Assembly: GCA_038503075.1 (NCBI GenBank)
Contig: JBCAML010000006.1
Location: 1,798,001-1,862,000 of the forward strand
DNA from: Gyromitra esculenta
Lineage: Eukaryota > Ascomycota > Pezizomycetes > Pezizales > Discinaceae
Direction of reading: 5' to 3'
DNA: 64,000 bases
Part shown: positions 13,141 through 26,042 of the stretch, in pieces
Position numbering within the stretch: the stretch's first letter is position 1
How the letters are laid out: the number at the start of each line of letters is the position of its first letter
Program-made: the position numbers and the translations under genes
The notes under the pieces: model-generated
The model's input: the letters and a program-made list of their open reading frames with translations, nothing else
Database searches by the model: none
What the model was told of the DNA's origin: nothing

Positions 13141-14435
13141 TGTCTTCTTTCATCTTTCATCTTTCATCTTACGGCTATATATACTTGGGCATAATCTTGT
13201 TGTCGGTGTTTGGTAAGCGTCTGCTATGCGTTTGTGTGTCTATTTGGACTGGATCATTTCTCATTTGTTTATGAATTTTCTTGTTTTCTCTTGGTGCCAT
13301 ATTATGATGAATCGGTTTCGGGGTGGGGGTTCTCGCATATTCACAAAAAATCTGTCATGTTTTTTCTGGACATTGTCTTTATAGTCTATGGGTTAACTAT
13401 TTAGGGCGGAAGGGGGCAGGGGGTTGGGTCTTTTCATGTTTTGTTATACTGGCACTGGCATGTGCTTGAGTGTTCCTATTTATTCGCGTTCACGCATCTG
13501 TATTTCAAAGGAAAGGCGTTTGTTTTCTGTTCTTCTCATTTGTTTATTTTGTTTTCATCTCTTTTTTCTCTTTATTTTTGTTTATGGTGACGGATCAACA
13601 GTTTATGCTGGACCTAAGAGGAAAGAGATATTAACAGATGAACAAAAATCTTTTTAAATGTTTCCTTTCTGTTTTTCTTTTTCTTTCTCTCTTGATATCT
13701 TTATCCATTTGAGGCATCAAACTTGTATCTTGAATGAGGGAGAGGAAGAGTGGGATTTTTTTCTTTCGATTCTATATCTTATATCCAACAAGTGTTGGTT
13801 CTTTTTATTTTTATAGCTCTTTTTGGATGGAGTTTACTATTGGGAAATGTAATAACGAAGCAAACGACCGTCAAATTATAGTAAAAATTCAAATCACTCG
13901 ATTATGCTGTATTCTTTCTTAGATTTCTTTCTACTGGTTGTTTGATGTCGCCTTTACTACGGTTTTGATGGAGTAAGGTCTGTATTTGGTTACGATCGAC
14001 TAGCTCATTTTAATGCTATATGTTAGTGGTTCTAATCACCCGAGAGGTACCGGGGCTAGTGTGGGACGAGTGACACGCAGTGACTATTCCGATCCCGACA
14101 GCTTCGGGGAATCGTGGCCGAGTCGGACGTAAAGTATCGTGTTGGGGAAACATTGGGGATAAGTCCGCTGATTTCGTCGTTAAGGTACTCGGGGTTTTCG
14201 AGTTATGGATATTGGATTGCTCATCACGATCACACATGAAAATGGTAACGATCTATTATTTTCATGCATGAGTGATGCGAATATTCAAACAGAGGCTAGA
14301 TCTTTGGTTTTAGGGATCTACTTGTACGGGTACAAGATTATTTCTCTTGTCCTTCGTTTTTCCCTTCAATCATCGAAAGCTTTGCTCCCAAATTCAACTA
14401 TTCTAACTCAACCAAGAAAGAAAACCAAATAGAAT
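13141..14435. other. Convergent intergenic region between IRE1 and RPT5
   Basis: About 1.3 kb between the 3' ends of two convergent genes. The first 800 bases are T-rich and look like IRE1 3' UTR and flanking DNA. The part from 14030 to 14230 is less T-rich but shows no coding pattern I recognise. Confidence 0.45.
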
Positions 14436-16033
14436 TTATGCATAAAAGTTTACCTGCCAGATTTCTCATTAGTGCCACTCCATAAAATAGAAACGAGGAG
14501 TAAACATACCGTATCCTTCTTCTTAGCTTGTACCTCTCCGATAGCATCCACATAATGCTCGTGGCTAACCTTCGTTCTCCCACCTCTCAATGCAATCATC
14601 CCCGCCTCCACACAGACCGCCTTCAGCTGGGCGCCACCAAACTCGTCGGTAGATCTAGCAAGTTCCATCCAATTTACACCATCCTCAACAGTCATTTTCC
14701 TACTGTGAATCCTAAGAATACCAGCTCTAGCTTCCTCATTAGGTAGCGGGAACTCAATTTTCCGGTCTAGACGACCACTTCGCAACAGCGCGGGGTCTAG
14801 GACGTCCACTCTGTTGGTTGCAGCAAGAACCTTGACTCGGTCATCGGATGAGAAACCGTCAAGCTGGTTGAGAAGCTCCAACATGGTACGCTGGACTTCA
14901 CGATCTCCTGACTTTTCGGAATCAAAACGTTTAGTTCCTACAGCGTCCAACTCATCAATGAAGATGATAGCGGGTGCCTTCTCCTTTGCGAGCGCAAAGG
15001 CATCGCGTACAAGTTTCGCACCATCGCCAATAAACATTTGTACGAGTTGGGGACCAGCAATCTTAAGGAAAGTAGCGTTACTTTGAGCAGCGCAAGCACG
15101 AGCAAGAAGGGTCTTCCCGGTTCCCGGAGGACCATACATTAGAGCTCCTATGATTCCATTTAGTTAAATATCCCCTGAAAAGATTCTCTAATTTCGTACC
15201 CTTCGGGGGCTTGATGCCGATCTTCTTGAATCTCTCTGCTTCCTTCATAGGCATTACGACAGCCTCCACTAACTCCTCGATCTGTTTGTCTAATCCGCCG
15301 ATATCACCATATGTCTCCGTCGGTTTCTCATCAACCTCCATGGCCTTAACTCGCGAGTCATACTCGGCAGGCAGAGTGTCCAAAACCAGGTAGCTGTCTT
15401 TATTGACACCGATAAGGTCACCAGGACTCAGCTTATCAGGGTCGACAAGACCAATCAAGGGCAGGAAGATGGTTTGGCGGGTTGAGGTCTTGATGACAGC
15501 AGATTTGCCGGCGCGGGTAGCATCCAGGTCAACGTTGGCGCCGTCCTCAGCCGCCTCAGCAGTCGGGTCCATATCCAGAAGCTCGACAACATTCCCGACG
15601 AGGTATGGCAGCTGTCTGCGAGATGGAGGGAATAATGTTAGCCTTCAGGGTTCGATGGAAATTTGTGTAGATTGATAGATAAAAATCCCCAAACCACATT
15701 ACCAAGCAAACAACCATTGTGACATACGAACCTGTTATTCTCGATCTTATCCAAGTTATCCTTTATCCTTTCCTTCATGGTTGTTTTTTCGTGTATCAGC
15801 CGCTGATGTTCCTGCCTCATGACCCTCAAATCGTTCTCTAGTAGCCGCCTCCGGTTGATAATGTCGAGGGTAGCAAGAGACAGGATCTCTGGGTCGATAT
15901 CATCCTCTCCCTTCTCTCCATCTATGTCCATCTTCGCATCGCCATCTGCATCAGAAGCATTCTTTTTATCTCTCTTGTCCTGTCTATCCTGGGATTCTCT
16001 TTCGAGATCTTCGAGGTCTTCTAAGGACGCCAT
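14436..16033 (-). CDS. RPT5: 26S proteasome regulatory ATPase subunit RPT5
   Basis: RPT5 is one of six ATPases in the base of the 19S particle that unfold and translocate ubiquitinated proteins. Exons on the minus strand are 16033-15732, 15615-15200, 15147-14510 and 14453-14436; they sum to 1374 nt, giving 457 residues. The N-terminus has a coiled coil, then an OB-like region with [16 protein letters not shown]. The AAA domain has Walker A GPPGTGKT, Walker [11 protein letters not shown] and the arginine-finger region [14 protein letters not shown]. The last exon is only 18 nt and encodes VNFYA. The ending F-Y-A is the HbYX motif that docks into the 20S alpha ring, which confirms this small exon. 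It shares a 393-bp promoter region with SSF1. Confidence 0.95.
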
Positions 16034-16426
16034 GGCGTGTGTAGTGGGGATGGAGAGTTTGAAAGGTCAGAGATGGACGGTGATGAGCTGGTAGAGATGA
16101 GTTTGATGGCAGAAGATGGAAAGATCGATGATGTGCAGCAGACGATGGGGGAGGTTGAAAGAAAGACGTGGATGAAGAGAGGAGGGTGGGTGGATAGATG
16201 TGGTGGATAGATGTGGGAGAGTGACGGAGAACGTACCCCAGAGTTGTGGATAGCTGCCCCCACCAAGCGTACTTACCCTCCCTGCGAATCTTTCATCACC
16301 GCCGCTAACAATCTCAAGGCTCCAAAAACTTACTTTCACAGACGAAAAAAATAAACTCCAACTAGCACCATTGTCGAAAATCACATTCTACCTCACTACC
16401 CACCAACACTCTCCCGCAACTCCAAA
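16034..16426. promoter_or_regulatory. Bidirectional promoter region RPT5 / SSF1
   Basis: The RPT5 and SSF1 start codons lie 393 bp apart and point outwards, so both promoters must lie here. The sequence next to the RPT5 start is GA-rich on the plus strand (CT-rich as read by RPT5), and the SSF1 side is CA-rich. I recognise no specific factor site. Confidence 0.6.
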
Positions 16427-17979
16427 ATGGTAATCTTCCTCCCTAAAGCTCAAACCAGTTCATTATGCAACTTCTGACAAAAAATCCCCACAGGCCCGTC
16501 GTCGTCAAAAGAAACGAACCCACCTTCCAGCAAATACCGTCAAGAATGTTACTCCGGGTGTTTCGCAACCTCTCAATGCTTCCGCCTCACGAACTCCAAA
16601 GACCATGGTAATTCGGATTGGCGCCGGTGAAGTTGGTCCTTCAGTTTCACAGCTCGTAACCGATGTTCGAACCATGATGGAGCCACATACTGCTTCCAGG
16701 CTGAAAGAGCGCAAATCCAACAAACTGAAGGATTATACAACTATGGCTGGTCCCTTGGGCGTTACTCAACTCCTTCTCTTTTCGCGAAATGCGAACTCTG
16801 GATCTACAACGTTGCGGATAGCAAGGTGTCCGAGAGGTCCTACAATTCACTTCCGGGTGAAGAACTATTCGCTTTGTAAAGATATTCAGAAAAGTTTGAG
16901 GAATCCGAAGACTCCCGGGAAGGAATTCATGAATCCACCTTTGGTATGGTTTTCGTATATTCCCTTGTTTGATGCCACTTGGGTTTCTGCGCTTCCTAGA
17001 GAATCTCTATGAAATCACTACTCTTCTAGTTAGCTCAATAGAAGTGTAAAAGACATATTACTTCCTAAATTATTCTAACATCCCGCAGCTCGTAATGAAC
17101 GGCTTCAACACCCCCCAACACCCCAAACCTGACGGCACACCCGGCCGCCCACCCCCACACGAAATGCTCTTAACCAGCATGTTCCAATCCCTCTTCCCTC
17201 CCATTTCTGCTCAGCGCACACCCCTCTCCTCCATCCGCCGCATCCTGCTCCTCAACCGCCAACCCAAATCCGAAGAAGACGGCGACTCTTCTGAATACGT
17301 AATCGACGTGCGCCACTATATAATCTCGACCAAGGCCGTGGGTCTCTCCCGTCCCATCCGACGCATCAACGCCGCCGAAAAGGCTATCCGTGTCAAAGCC
17401 GGCGAGAAATCAAAAAAGGGTGGCCTGCCAAATCTACACGGGCTTGAGGATATCGCAGATTATATTCTTGATCCGAATGCTGCGGCCGGATACACTTCTG
17501 AGTCTGAAATTGAAGAGGACGCGGAGGTAGAAGTTCTGCCGAGTGGGTCGCGCTATACGGTGAAGAAGAAGCGGGCGCCGAAGGGACCGCAGAAGAGAGC
17601 TGTGAAGTTGTCGGAAGTGGGGCCAAGGATGAGACTAGAAATGGTGAAGATTGAAGAGGGGCTTGCTGATGGGAAGGTTCTTTGGCATGCGTATGAGACG
17701 AAAACGAAGGCCGAGGAACGGGAGTTGGAGGAGAGGCATAAGGTGAAGAAGGAAGAACGGGATAAGAGAAGAGCTATCCAGATGGAAAATATTAGAAAGA
17801 AGAAGGCGGAGAAAGCAGAGAAAGCTGCGGCGAATAAAGGGAAAGCTAAAGTAGAGGGCGAGGAGGAGGAAGATGATGGCGATGATGAGGAGATGTGGGA
17901 TGAGGACGAATTTGAAGGTGAGGATGAGGACGAAGGCGAAAATGAAGCTGAGGGAGATGAAGAGATGGAAGACGAGTAG
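16427..17979 (+). CDS. SSF1: Ribosome biogenesis factor SSF1 / Peter Pan (Brix domain)
   Basis: SSF1/Peter Pan is a nucleolar Brix-domain protein needed for 27S pre-rRNA processing in the 60S pathway. Exon 1 is only the start codon (16427-16429). Exon 2 is 16494-16943 and exon 3 is 17089-17979. The sum is 1344 nt, giving 447 residues; yeast Ssf1 is about 453. After a basic start (MARRRQKKRTHLP) the Brix domain shows SNKLKDYTTMAGPLGVTQLL and GPTIHFRVKNYSL. The C-terminus is a lysine-rich helix followed by a strongly acidic tail (E, D, G), typical of this family. A one-codon first exon is easy to miss in automated models. The bidirectional promoter links it with RPT5. Confidence 0.93.
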
Positions 17980-18934
17980 TATTAATTCTTTTTGTACCAT
18001 ACGGATTGTAAATTTAAAAGTCTATTAAGTTATTTGTTGGGTATATGGAATATATCTATAGGCTTCCTAGTGTTTTACTGGCGCGCCATCCGACGGGATA
18101 CCGATACCGGTTCGGATAGTAGTCTTGGCTACTAATAAGGTTGCTCAGGCCGATCTATTCGGCGCCCAGAAAACCCACCATAAATCGGTTTATATGACTC
18201 CATGTGGAGTGTATATATAGGGACCTTATGTCTGTCCTTCTATTCTGTTTTTCTCTTTCCTTCTTCACTCGATACCGCATATCCATATCTATTCATTCTG
18301 TTCAACATTATTTAACTATTGTCGTTCGAGTAATGTTTCATAATAATTTAATTTAGACAGATCTCTACTTGCAATTACCTCAGTAGCCGAATCATTGCCC
18401 ACAGTAGCCTACTTTATATTAAAATAAATCTTCAGCTGTCTGCGAAAGCCCACGAAGGAATAGAGAACTAAGCAAATTTTACTAAAGTCGCTAGAAACAG
18501 TAGGTTTATTATAGTCCGGAACTCTAAGGGTTTGCCCTCGTGTCTACTTCCTATGATGATTATTTACGGGTGAATTCATAGTCTCTTAATAGGTACTACT
18601 TCCAAACCCCTAAGCACTGTGAGCCCCACCGTACTTTCCCAGCAAGAACCAAGTGGTGAGCTTTACGGATAGGTGGATGGCGCGAAGCACGAGCCAAATA
18701 ATTCCCCCAAATTTAATTTTTTTGCTAGATATATAGTCCCTTCTTTGGTAAACCCCAATAGATATACGCATTGTTCATCGAATTTCAATCCAGCATCGTA
18801 TCCACTTGGTTAGGTCAAAGCCTTGGCATGCAGCCCATGATTACATGTATCCCTGCGCACTTTAAACCTTCAGCATTACCATTCAGCCCTCGCTATCAAA
18901 AACCACCTCCGCCTCCACCAATTAAGCTTCAGCA
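17980..18934. other. Intergenic region between SSF1 and ATP11
   Basis: About 950 bp without a supportable gene. At 18200-18260 there is a TATA-like TATATATAG followed by a pyrimidine-rich stretch, resembling a promoter or an old LTR, but I found no clean terminal repeats or target duplication. TACATGTA occurs at 18842-18849, about 90 bp upstream of the ATP11 start. Confidence 0.4.
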
Positions 18935-19922
18935 ATGGCATTCGCCGTCCGTCCCTTCGCTCTCCGCCACGGGCTCCTCGCCTTCTTCAGACAACCCATC
19001 CGAACCCAACGCCGCAATGCCCAAACCCACGACATCCGTTTCGTCCAAACCCACACCTCACCGCCAGTCTTCGAAAAGTACCGAGAGAAGCTCGAAGCCA
19101 AGATTAAAGCCGAGGGCGTTAGCTCACTCGACGAATTGAAAGAAGCATACAAAGACAAAATCGAGAGACTGCGGAAAGAAGCGTCTATTAACATACCAGT
19201 AGCGCCATCTAGAGTAGCAGAAGGACTATCACAGCCGCCACCCCCGGTTCCTACACCAGTGCAACCCGTTGCAAAATCGAAACAGGAAGTGCCAGGGATA
19301 AAAACGTTGGCAAGCTATGTAGACGTTGAAAAGCTAAATGCGTTGCCAACGGCCAAGGAGATTGAGTTTATATGGAGGGCGAGATTTGTAGCAGATCCAC
19401 AGAGCCTTTGTGCTGTTATCCCGCACGAGAAATACGCAAGGATGGAGGCCGACGCGAAGAAGCATCCTATGGTATAGTTACATTGTTTACCATTATACAT
19501 GGGTTATTGTTTGTCTAACGTCGTACTAGTTCCTTCTTCCCCTCCCCCGCGAAGGCCAAGGTGTCGAAATACAGTTTCTCCAATGGTCCTTTCCTTCAAG
19601 ACATTCGTCAACTATCATCTTTACTTCGCTGGAAGAGTATCGATTACGCGGGGAGTGGGCAACACCGCATACAACATTAGTTCACCATCTTGAACTGGCG
19701 GATGAAAAAAAAGTTGTGCTTACACAAGGGGCTGTTAATAAAGACTGCGGTATTTCTCCAGAGGAGGCAAGGTGGCTAGTCATCGCACTGCAGAAGTTTT
19801 ATGGTGCAAACGAGGATAGTGAAGTTGGCAAGAGGAGAAAGAAGTTGCTGGAACAGTTCACGAGTGGGGACCAGAACTTCAAAGTGGAGAACTTGATTAG
19901 TGAGGTGGAGATGATTGATTGA
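18935..19922 (+). CDS. ATP11: Mitochondrial F1-ATPase assembly chaperone ATP11
   Basis: ATP11 (ATPAF1) binds the F1 beta subunit in the mitochondrial matrix and helps build the F1 ring. Two exons, 18935-19471 and 19530-19922, sum to 930 nt, giving 309 residues, close to yeast Atp11. The N-terminus is basic and lacks acidic residues (MAFAVRPFALRHGLLAFFRQ), as expected of a matrix presequence. Residues 45-75 are helical and charged. The conserved core follows: TLASYVDVEKLNALP, then IEFIWRARF. Exon 2 begins FLLPLPREGQGVEIQFLQW and has the late motif TSLEEYRLRGEWATPHTTL. Splicing is phase 0 and restores these motifs without a gap. I regard the identification as firm. Confidence 0.93.
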
Positions 19923-22459
19923 GTGGATGAGAAGTGACAGTCCGTGATGTACTTTAGGGGTTTTTAGATGATTGAATTCTTTGTGTATATTGACGTGGTT
20001 TAGATAGAGCATCGGTTTATCTTTTAACACAGGGTACCAAACGCATTATAACTGGTCGGATAATGAGAGGTAGCAGCTGAAACCCCAGGAAATAGTTACG
20101 GTTCTAGAATTCTTTCGTCCTATTACTAGAAGGCATGAAGGTTAAGAATTGAGTAGCTGTAATAATAACCCCATATACTCGCACGCAGCCCGAAGGAGCG
20201 AATATTTAGATTCTCTATTATTATTACTATTAAATTATCTTACATGTATCTAAAGGGAATTCGAGTTTAAACTTCCCCTAATGGCCTGGAGGAGGGGTGT
20301 CTCGATCCGCTCCCAAAGGGCGTGGAACCTTTTCCTGCAGAGGCATGGAGTACATTTAGTTTTTTCCTGGCACACCGTAGCTGTCAGCCATAACTGTATC
20401 AAAGGTAAATCTAATGACTGAAATACCCAAAATGTATTTCCAGTGTACTTAAATGTATTTAACATATGACCCAGTCAATCCGTCCCAAGTTTCTACCGCT
20501 AGCCACACATCATAATCACAGTTTATCACTCGCTTGATTATGTTCTTCCTCCTCCTTCTGCCTTCATCCACCATTTACCCTGCCGCACAACAAACAATCT
20601 CACTCAAGTCGCCAGCACTTAAGCCAACCCTCCCCACCACCAACAGCAACCATAACATTCTTTCTCTTCAGTTTTATTCACAACCCCCCTTCCTACCAAT
20701 TCACCTAGTTCATCACCTACTAACATAATTCTAGATGCAAAATAAAAACTATTCTTCCTATTCGATTGAACCCACCACTCCATCCATTTATTACTCCAGA
20801 CACGTAGATAGAACCCAATCCTAGCAATTAGATTTCAAGTTATGTTTCACGGTTGCTGTTGGGCCGCTTAGATCGTTCAAGATACCACTAGCATTGATAC
20901 ATCGATATCCATATAGCTATTGGGAAAGAGCAGGTAAGTGTGTCCCCATCATACTTTTATTTAACATGTTGTTCTAACGGGTGATGCAATGGTTCAGTAT
21001 AGTTTACAATAACTTCCAGGAAACTAGTTAGCTTGCATATCATTCAAACAAGCAGTGTGATTCATCCACAGTCGCCTTCTCCGATGACAGTACTAACTTT
21101 AATCCCGCTTCCAAAAGATCTATAAAATTCTAGTATAGTTCACGATAACTCCGGACTAATGAGCGACATAGAGTATATGTGGAATCCAAATATGCACTGT
21201 TCAACACATCCCGCCCTCCAAAGACCTCACATATTTCAAATAATGCTGACTTCAAATCCGTTTCTAGGAACCCCACCGTCAAGCATATTCACACCGAAAC
21301 AAACAATCCAATAGCCACACATCCATCCCGGACAAAAAAAAAAGATACCTAATCCAAGCATTTCCCGGATATATCGTCCATCAGAAATGCTTCTCCGCCC
21401 CGAATTCCTCTGCTGCGTTCATGGCTAATACTTTTCTCTCTATAGCATTAATACGGTAAACAGCCATTGCGAGCTGGAACAATCTGCATATTTCAAATCT
21501 ACCTCAACATTTACCGTTCACCTTTCGGAAACAGACGATATGATTAACGTCCTACTTAAATACCTTCCTTTTCCACCCACCACCGCCAGCTTCTTCTGAT
21601 GCTGGGTATGGGGTTGTAGAGGATCTCGAGTATGGGATTATTATGCCATCTTTTTTGTTATGCGAATTTTTGTTGAAAGGGGTTGGGTTTTATAGTATTG
21701 ATATTTTAGAAACCTCATCATCTCCGTTCTTCTTTGCTTTACTTTGTTTAGGATTTAAAAAAAACATATCATTCTATGGCAAATGAGTAGATAAATGAAT
21801 ACTATTTCTGACTATTTCACAACCCAATATTGACAACTCACGTTACTGTATCACCAGCCGTAACTCTGTGGTCTATACCCAAATTATCTATTCTTATTAT
21901 TCCGCCTTATGGGAGAGAGAAACTCGTCTAGCTTAGAGTCCTCCAACTACATTTAGTTTAAGCAATTCGACCAGCTGCTTCCACTCCACAGCCACCCTTC
22001 ATCTCCAACTCACATCAAACCACAGTTGACAAATAGTAGTAATAGCACTATAATAGAGAAGTTGTATATGTAGTGTAAGACAAACAACGGACCACCCGAG
22101 AACTCCACAAAACAAATAAATCCCATCCAAACAAAAGAGATGAAAAAAAAGGGGGGGGGTTAAAACACTTGTCCCTCTCCAGATAAAATGGATCAGAATT
22201 TTTTTTTCCACAAAAAAGACCCGCACAAATCTCAAAAATTACCACCATAGGGTAAGAGAGAAACAATCCGAAAAATACGATGTCTCGCAGACAATCAATT
22301 CGTATCTCCGAGTTCTCCCAATAGCAATACTAACTTGTCGGTACCACATCCCGAGAGTCTCTAACCACAAGAACTCTCGATTCCCTAAACAACACTACCT
22401 CCTCGTTAGAACCCCGCCTCAGAAATCTACTCCTCTCCCCCGAGAAAAAAACAGAATAC
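19923..22459. other. Convergent intergenic region between ATP11 and Iec3 gene
   Basis: About 2.5 kb of mostly AT-rich DNA between convergent genes. The open frames are short and show no domain. TACATGTA is at 20241-20248. A short near-duplicate (AGTATAGTT.AC.ATAACT.CC) occurs near 20997 and 21133. Otherwise I see nothing. Confidence 0.45.
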
Positions 22460-23919
22460 TCAAGAATTCCTAGCGACCAACCTCCTCTGCTTTTTTACCG
22501 GCGGTTCCCCCGCATGTCCTTCCTGTTTCCTCCGTCCTCCTCTGCCTCTTCCACCGCCCCTGCCCCTCGATGGCGTGGTGTGTTCTTCCATATCTCCTTC
22601 CCCTTTCGTGTCTGCTCTTCTCCGCTTCCCTGTCGTTTTCCCAGTCGTAAGTGGCACCGGTGCGTCGTCGCCGCTATCGCCATCCGCCACTGCCTTTTTT
22701 CGACCGCCTCTACCGCGCGGCTTCTTCTCGCCTTCGCCTTCTTGAAGGAAGACTTGCGGCTGATACTTTCGAAGCCAACAGTATACGGACATGGGGTTAC
22801 GGGGATCGGATTCTGTCTTCGAGGAGGGGGAGGTGTGTGTGGGTTCTGGCACAGCGGGGATATCGCCGTGAAGGTTCTCATCAATGTTATAATAGAACGC
22901 CTCCTCCTCTTCCAGGCTCATCAAGAATGGCGACGGATTGCGAAGGTAGGGCGGCGTCTGGCCCGGAGCCGGATACAGGTCAGAGAGTGAGATTTTATTA
23001 CGTGGGGGAGTCTGCGGCGCTAGATTGAGCGCGTCAGACATAGATTCATCCTGCGGCTCCTGCTTCACGCCGTTTGAAGCAGCTGCAGCGGACTCGGCTG
23101 CAGCTTGTTCAGCTGCCATGCGCGCCTGCTCTTGTGCTTCTTTGCGCTCCCGATCTGCATCGGCTTTGAGCTTGTCTCTAATGTATCTCGGCGGTGTGCC
23201 TGGGATTCCGCGCTTGTAGTTTGACTCGCGGATCTCCTCGAGGTAAGCTTCGCGATCGTCATCGTCCATATCCTCATCTTCAGTGTCATATGCTTTCCTG
23301 CCGCGGGTCCGGGACTCGTCAGCGGAATCGGAGGAGGTGCTGGAGGTATCCGCATCGGCGATTGCATCTAGGGCTTCAAGCTTAGTTGCTACCTCGGCAC
23401 CATTGAGAGGCGCGGGTTCCAGAAGGAGAGCATCCGGCGGTGCATCATCGGGAAGAGTCGCAAGAAGAGCCGGACTAAGGAAACGAGGAGGTGTAGGGCG
23501 GGAGGGGGAGCCGATATTGAAGCGGCGCGATTCAGGAATATGGGTAGAAGAGTTGAGGTCGACAAGGAGGTCAAGGAGCCGGCTGTAGGAATGTTAATTC
23601 CACGATTGGGATGATGTATAGGACGGGATTAGGGGTTGGAGTGCAAACGTATTCTCCTCTGCTATCCGCCTGACGCCCGCTATGGCTGCTTGATCCTGCT
23701 TGAAGAGCTCATCAGAGCGCTTCATAGACTGGTCGAATTTGATGCGGAGCTTGCGGTACTTCTTCCTGTTTGCGCAGAGGGTCAGCGCCTAAGTACTGTA
23801 GATACGGGATTTTGTGTTCTCGCAAGATTGTAGCAGACTCGAGTGCAGAATATGACGGACTTGTATGACTTGTAGTGAGCTTTGTCTCCTCCCCCGGAGG
23901 TGCCATGGTCTGCCGACAT
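22460..23919 (-). CDS. INO80 chromatin-remodelling complex subunit Iec3
   Basis: Iec3-type proteins are fungal subunits of the INO80 nucleosome remodeller in the nucleus. On the minus strand I place exons 23919-23870, 23765-23649 and 23582-22460, summing to 1290 nt and 429 residues. The first splice is phase 2 and gives HYKKKYRKLRIKFD, the hallmark of the Ino80_Iec3 family, followed by a helix with QAAIAGVRRIAEENTRLLDL. After this come DDREAYLEEIRESNYKRGIP and GTPPRYIRDKL, then a low-complexity C-terminus with AT-hook-like GRGGRKK and RGRGGGRGRGGRR, which suggests DNA contact. The ATG at 23906 is in another frame, so 23919 is preferred. The name is by family resemblance; the divergent neighbour is eL37. 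Confidence 0.8.
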
Positions 23920-24419
23920 TGCTTTGCTGGTTCTGCAGCAGCGCAGAGGGAAGCCCGAGCAGGAGATTGCGCGTTGGTTGGATGGGGAGAGAAGGGGCAG
24001 CAGAGGATGGGGAGGAGGAGGGAGGAGGGAGCGAGCAGAGGTCAGTTGACGGGGCAGCAGACTGCGAGTCGGGACCACATGTACCTAACCACACACGCCC
24101 TTTCTTCACGACACGCCAAGGAGAGCCGTCAACACGGAGGAGAAGTCGCGACGGGTGGCGGTGGGCGGGTGGCTGGTGGTGGATGTGCTGTGGCTGTGGC
24201 CGTCTCCGCCAGGGCCAAACCCTCTCCTCCGCAGAGACTGCTTCTCCCCTTCCGGCCTGGCCCCCGTCCACACACACCGAATCAACAACACCACACATCC
24301 GGACATTCGCGAATATCGACAGAATTGCTCCCGACAGACACGCTCAGCAATCCCCAATTCCACGGCAACACACCCCCCGACAGCCCCACCAACCGACAAT
24401 TCCCGTACAGTAGCCGAAA
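23920..24419. promoter_or_regulatory. Bidirectional promoter region Iec3 / eL37
   Basis: A 500-bp segment separates the outward-facing starts of the Iec3 gene and eL37. It is GC-richer than its surroundings. The bases just before the eL37 start are rich in CA and CCC. I cannot name individual elements. Confidence 0.55.
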
Positions 24420-25036
24420 ATGACGAAAGGAACTTCGTGAGTTTCTCCCTGCTGCACACCTATGCCAGAAGTGCTGGAGGATTTTATCTACTTATCTCGA
24501 AGGATGGCTTAAACTAACGGTGTGGAAACACAGCTCGTTCGGAAAGCGTCACGTTAGTTCCCCCACCGCCCCCACATAGTCTACGAATTGCATAGGAGGA
24601 GAGAAGGAAGGAAGGAAGGAAACAAAGAAGGAAACAGAGGAACATGGAGAAATATTGCTCGAGCTGGGTTATTAACGAAATCTCAATTACAGAACAAATC
24701 GCACACCATGTGCCGCCGTTGTGGTCGTCGCTCTTTCCACATCCAGAAACACACATGCTCCAGCTGTGGCTACCCCGCCGCAAAGACCAGGAAATGTATG
24801 TCTCCAAGCTATCTATCCTACAGCTTCCCCCCCTGTCCACTAGGTAGATATCTAATTACCACACCTTCCCCCCCACAACAGACAACTGGTCCGAGAAGGC
24901 AAAGAGGAGAAAGACTACCGGCACCGGCCGCATGCGTTACCTCAAGACCGTCAACAGGCGATTCAGCAACGGTTTCCAGACCGGCGTTCCTAAGGGTGCC
25001 CATGGTCCCGTCAGCAACACCGACACAGTCGAATAA
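24420..25036 (+). CDS. RPL37: 60S ribosomal protein eL37
   Basis: eL37 is a small zinc-binding protein of the large ribosomal subunit that sits against 5.8S/25S rRNA. Four exons (24420-24436, 24534-24552, 24693-24795, 24882-25036) sum to 294 nt, giving 97 residues. Exons 1 and 2 are only 17 and 19 nt and supply MTKGTSSFGKRH, which no single open frame shows. Exon 3 has the first zinc-finger half [21 protein letters not shown], i.e. both CxxC pairs. Exon 4 continues [20 protein letters not shown]. All phases agree. Tiny 5' exons with larger introns are common in fungal ribosomal protein genes. Confidence 0.95.
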
Positions 25037-26042
25037 ACGAAAAAAAAAGTTGATGTTCTTTTTTTCCTTTTTCTTCCATGCGGTGATTGGGTTGGGGGGG
25101 GGTTGTGTGTAACAAAAAATAAATAAACGGGATACTTCAATAAAGTTTGGGGCATATCGGGGGAAAAAATGGATGAGCGATATTTCCTGCGAGACGTGCA
25201 GTATGGGGAGGGGGATGTGATGGAGCTGAGGTGAATGGGTGCTTGGTTCTTGGGGAAATGTTTGGAAGTACTGCGTCAACGAAATGGCCATCTTTTTTTT
25301 TTTTTACACGGGATAGTTGGGTTCTGGGTAGATGAGAAGGATGTCAAGGTCCGGATTATGTGGAGGGTCTGGTCTGGCGTCTAGGATATTTGCCATTTCT
25401 CTACAATCGATACAGCCCCTATAATCACTCGGATTTACGCTTAGTTTTATGATACCGTATGTATTCCTCAAATACGACCTGCACCTGCCCCAAGCTAAGT
25501 CTGATATGGTGCAAAATGTGGCCAAATTATCGGTATCCTACCAGTCAAAAGATCTCTCGAGAAAACCACAGGAATGATATGTGGCTCATGTAAATCTCAA
25601 GCATTTGACTGGATCACCCAGTGCTATATTAGGCTTAGCTCGAGGCAGGTGCAGGTCGTATTTGGGGAGTACATACGGTACTGCAACTGCCCACATACAT
25701 CCCCAGACCAGCTGTCTTAGCCCGCCGAATGATCTCCTGTGAAGATGATGTTTTGTCCCCCCCGGGTGATTCCCTATGCCGACGGAAGCCTTGCCCCAGC
25801 GTACCTCAGTAATCACTCGAGCACATAAAGCGAGGTTTGTAAACTAGGCTATTGATCGGATTCTAGGACTTCATTTCTCTTAAAATATAAATTTATCTTA
25901 GAAGTCATATCCAAGACCTCGCGATTAACCCCCACTGAAACAACGCCCCATACCATAACCAATACTAATCGTAGGTATTATAAGTTAAGTTCTATTCCCC
26001 AAAAAACCATATTATACACCTTCTCCTATTCCCTTCTCCCAT
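25037..26042. other. Convergent intergenic region between eL37 and Asterix gene
   Basis: About 1 kb between two 3' ends. It contains homopolymer runs (T-rich near 25055 and 25291) and no supportable gene. Confidence 0.45.

Noticed and set aside
18065..18330. LTR-like segment with a TATA-like box and pyrimidine-rich stretch
   Set aside because: I could not find a TG..CA pair with a target duplication or any internal retrotransposon sequence, so an ordinary promoter-like region is equally likely.
22495..23028. Long frames on the plus strand opposite the Iec3 gene
   Set aside because: They are shadows of the GC-rich, repetitive Iec3 C-terminal coding sequence and show no domain.
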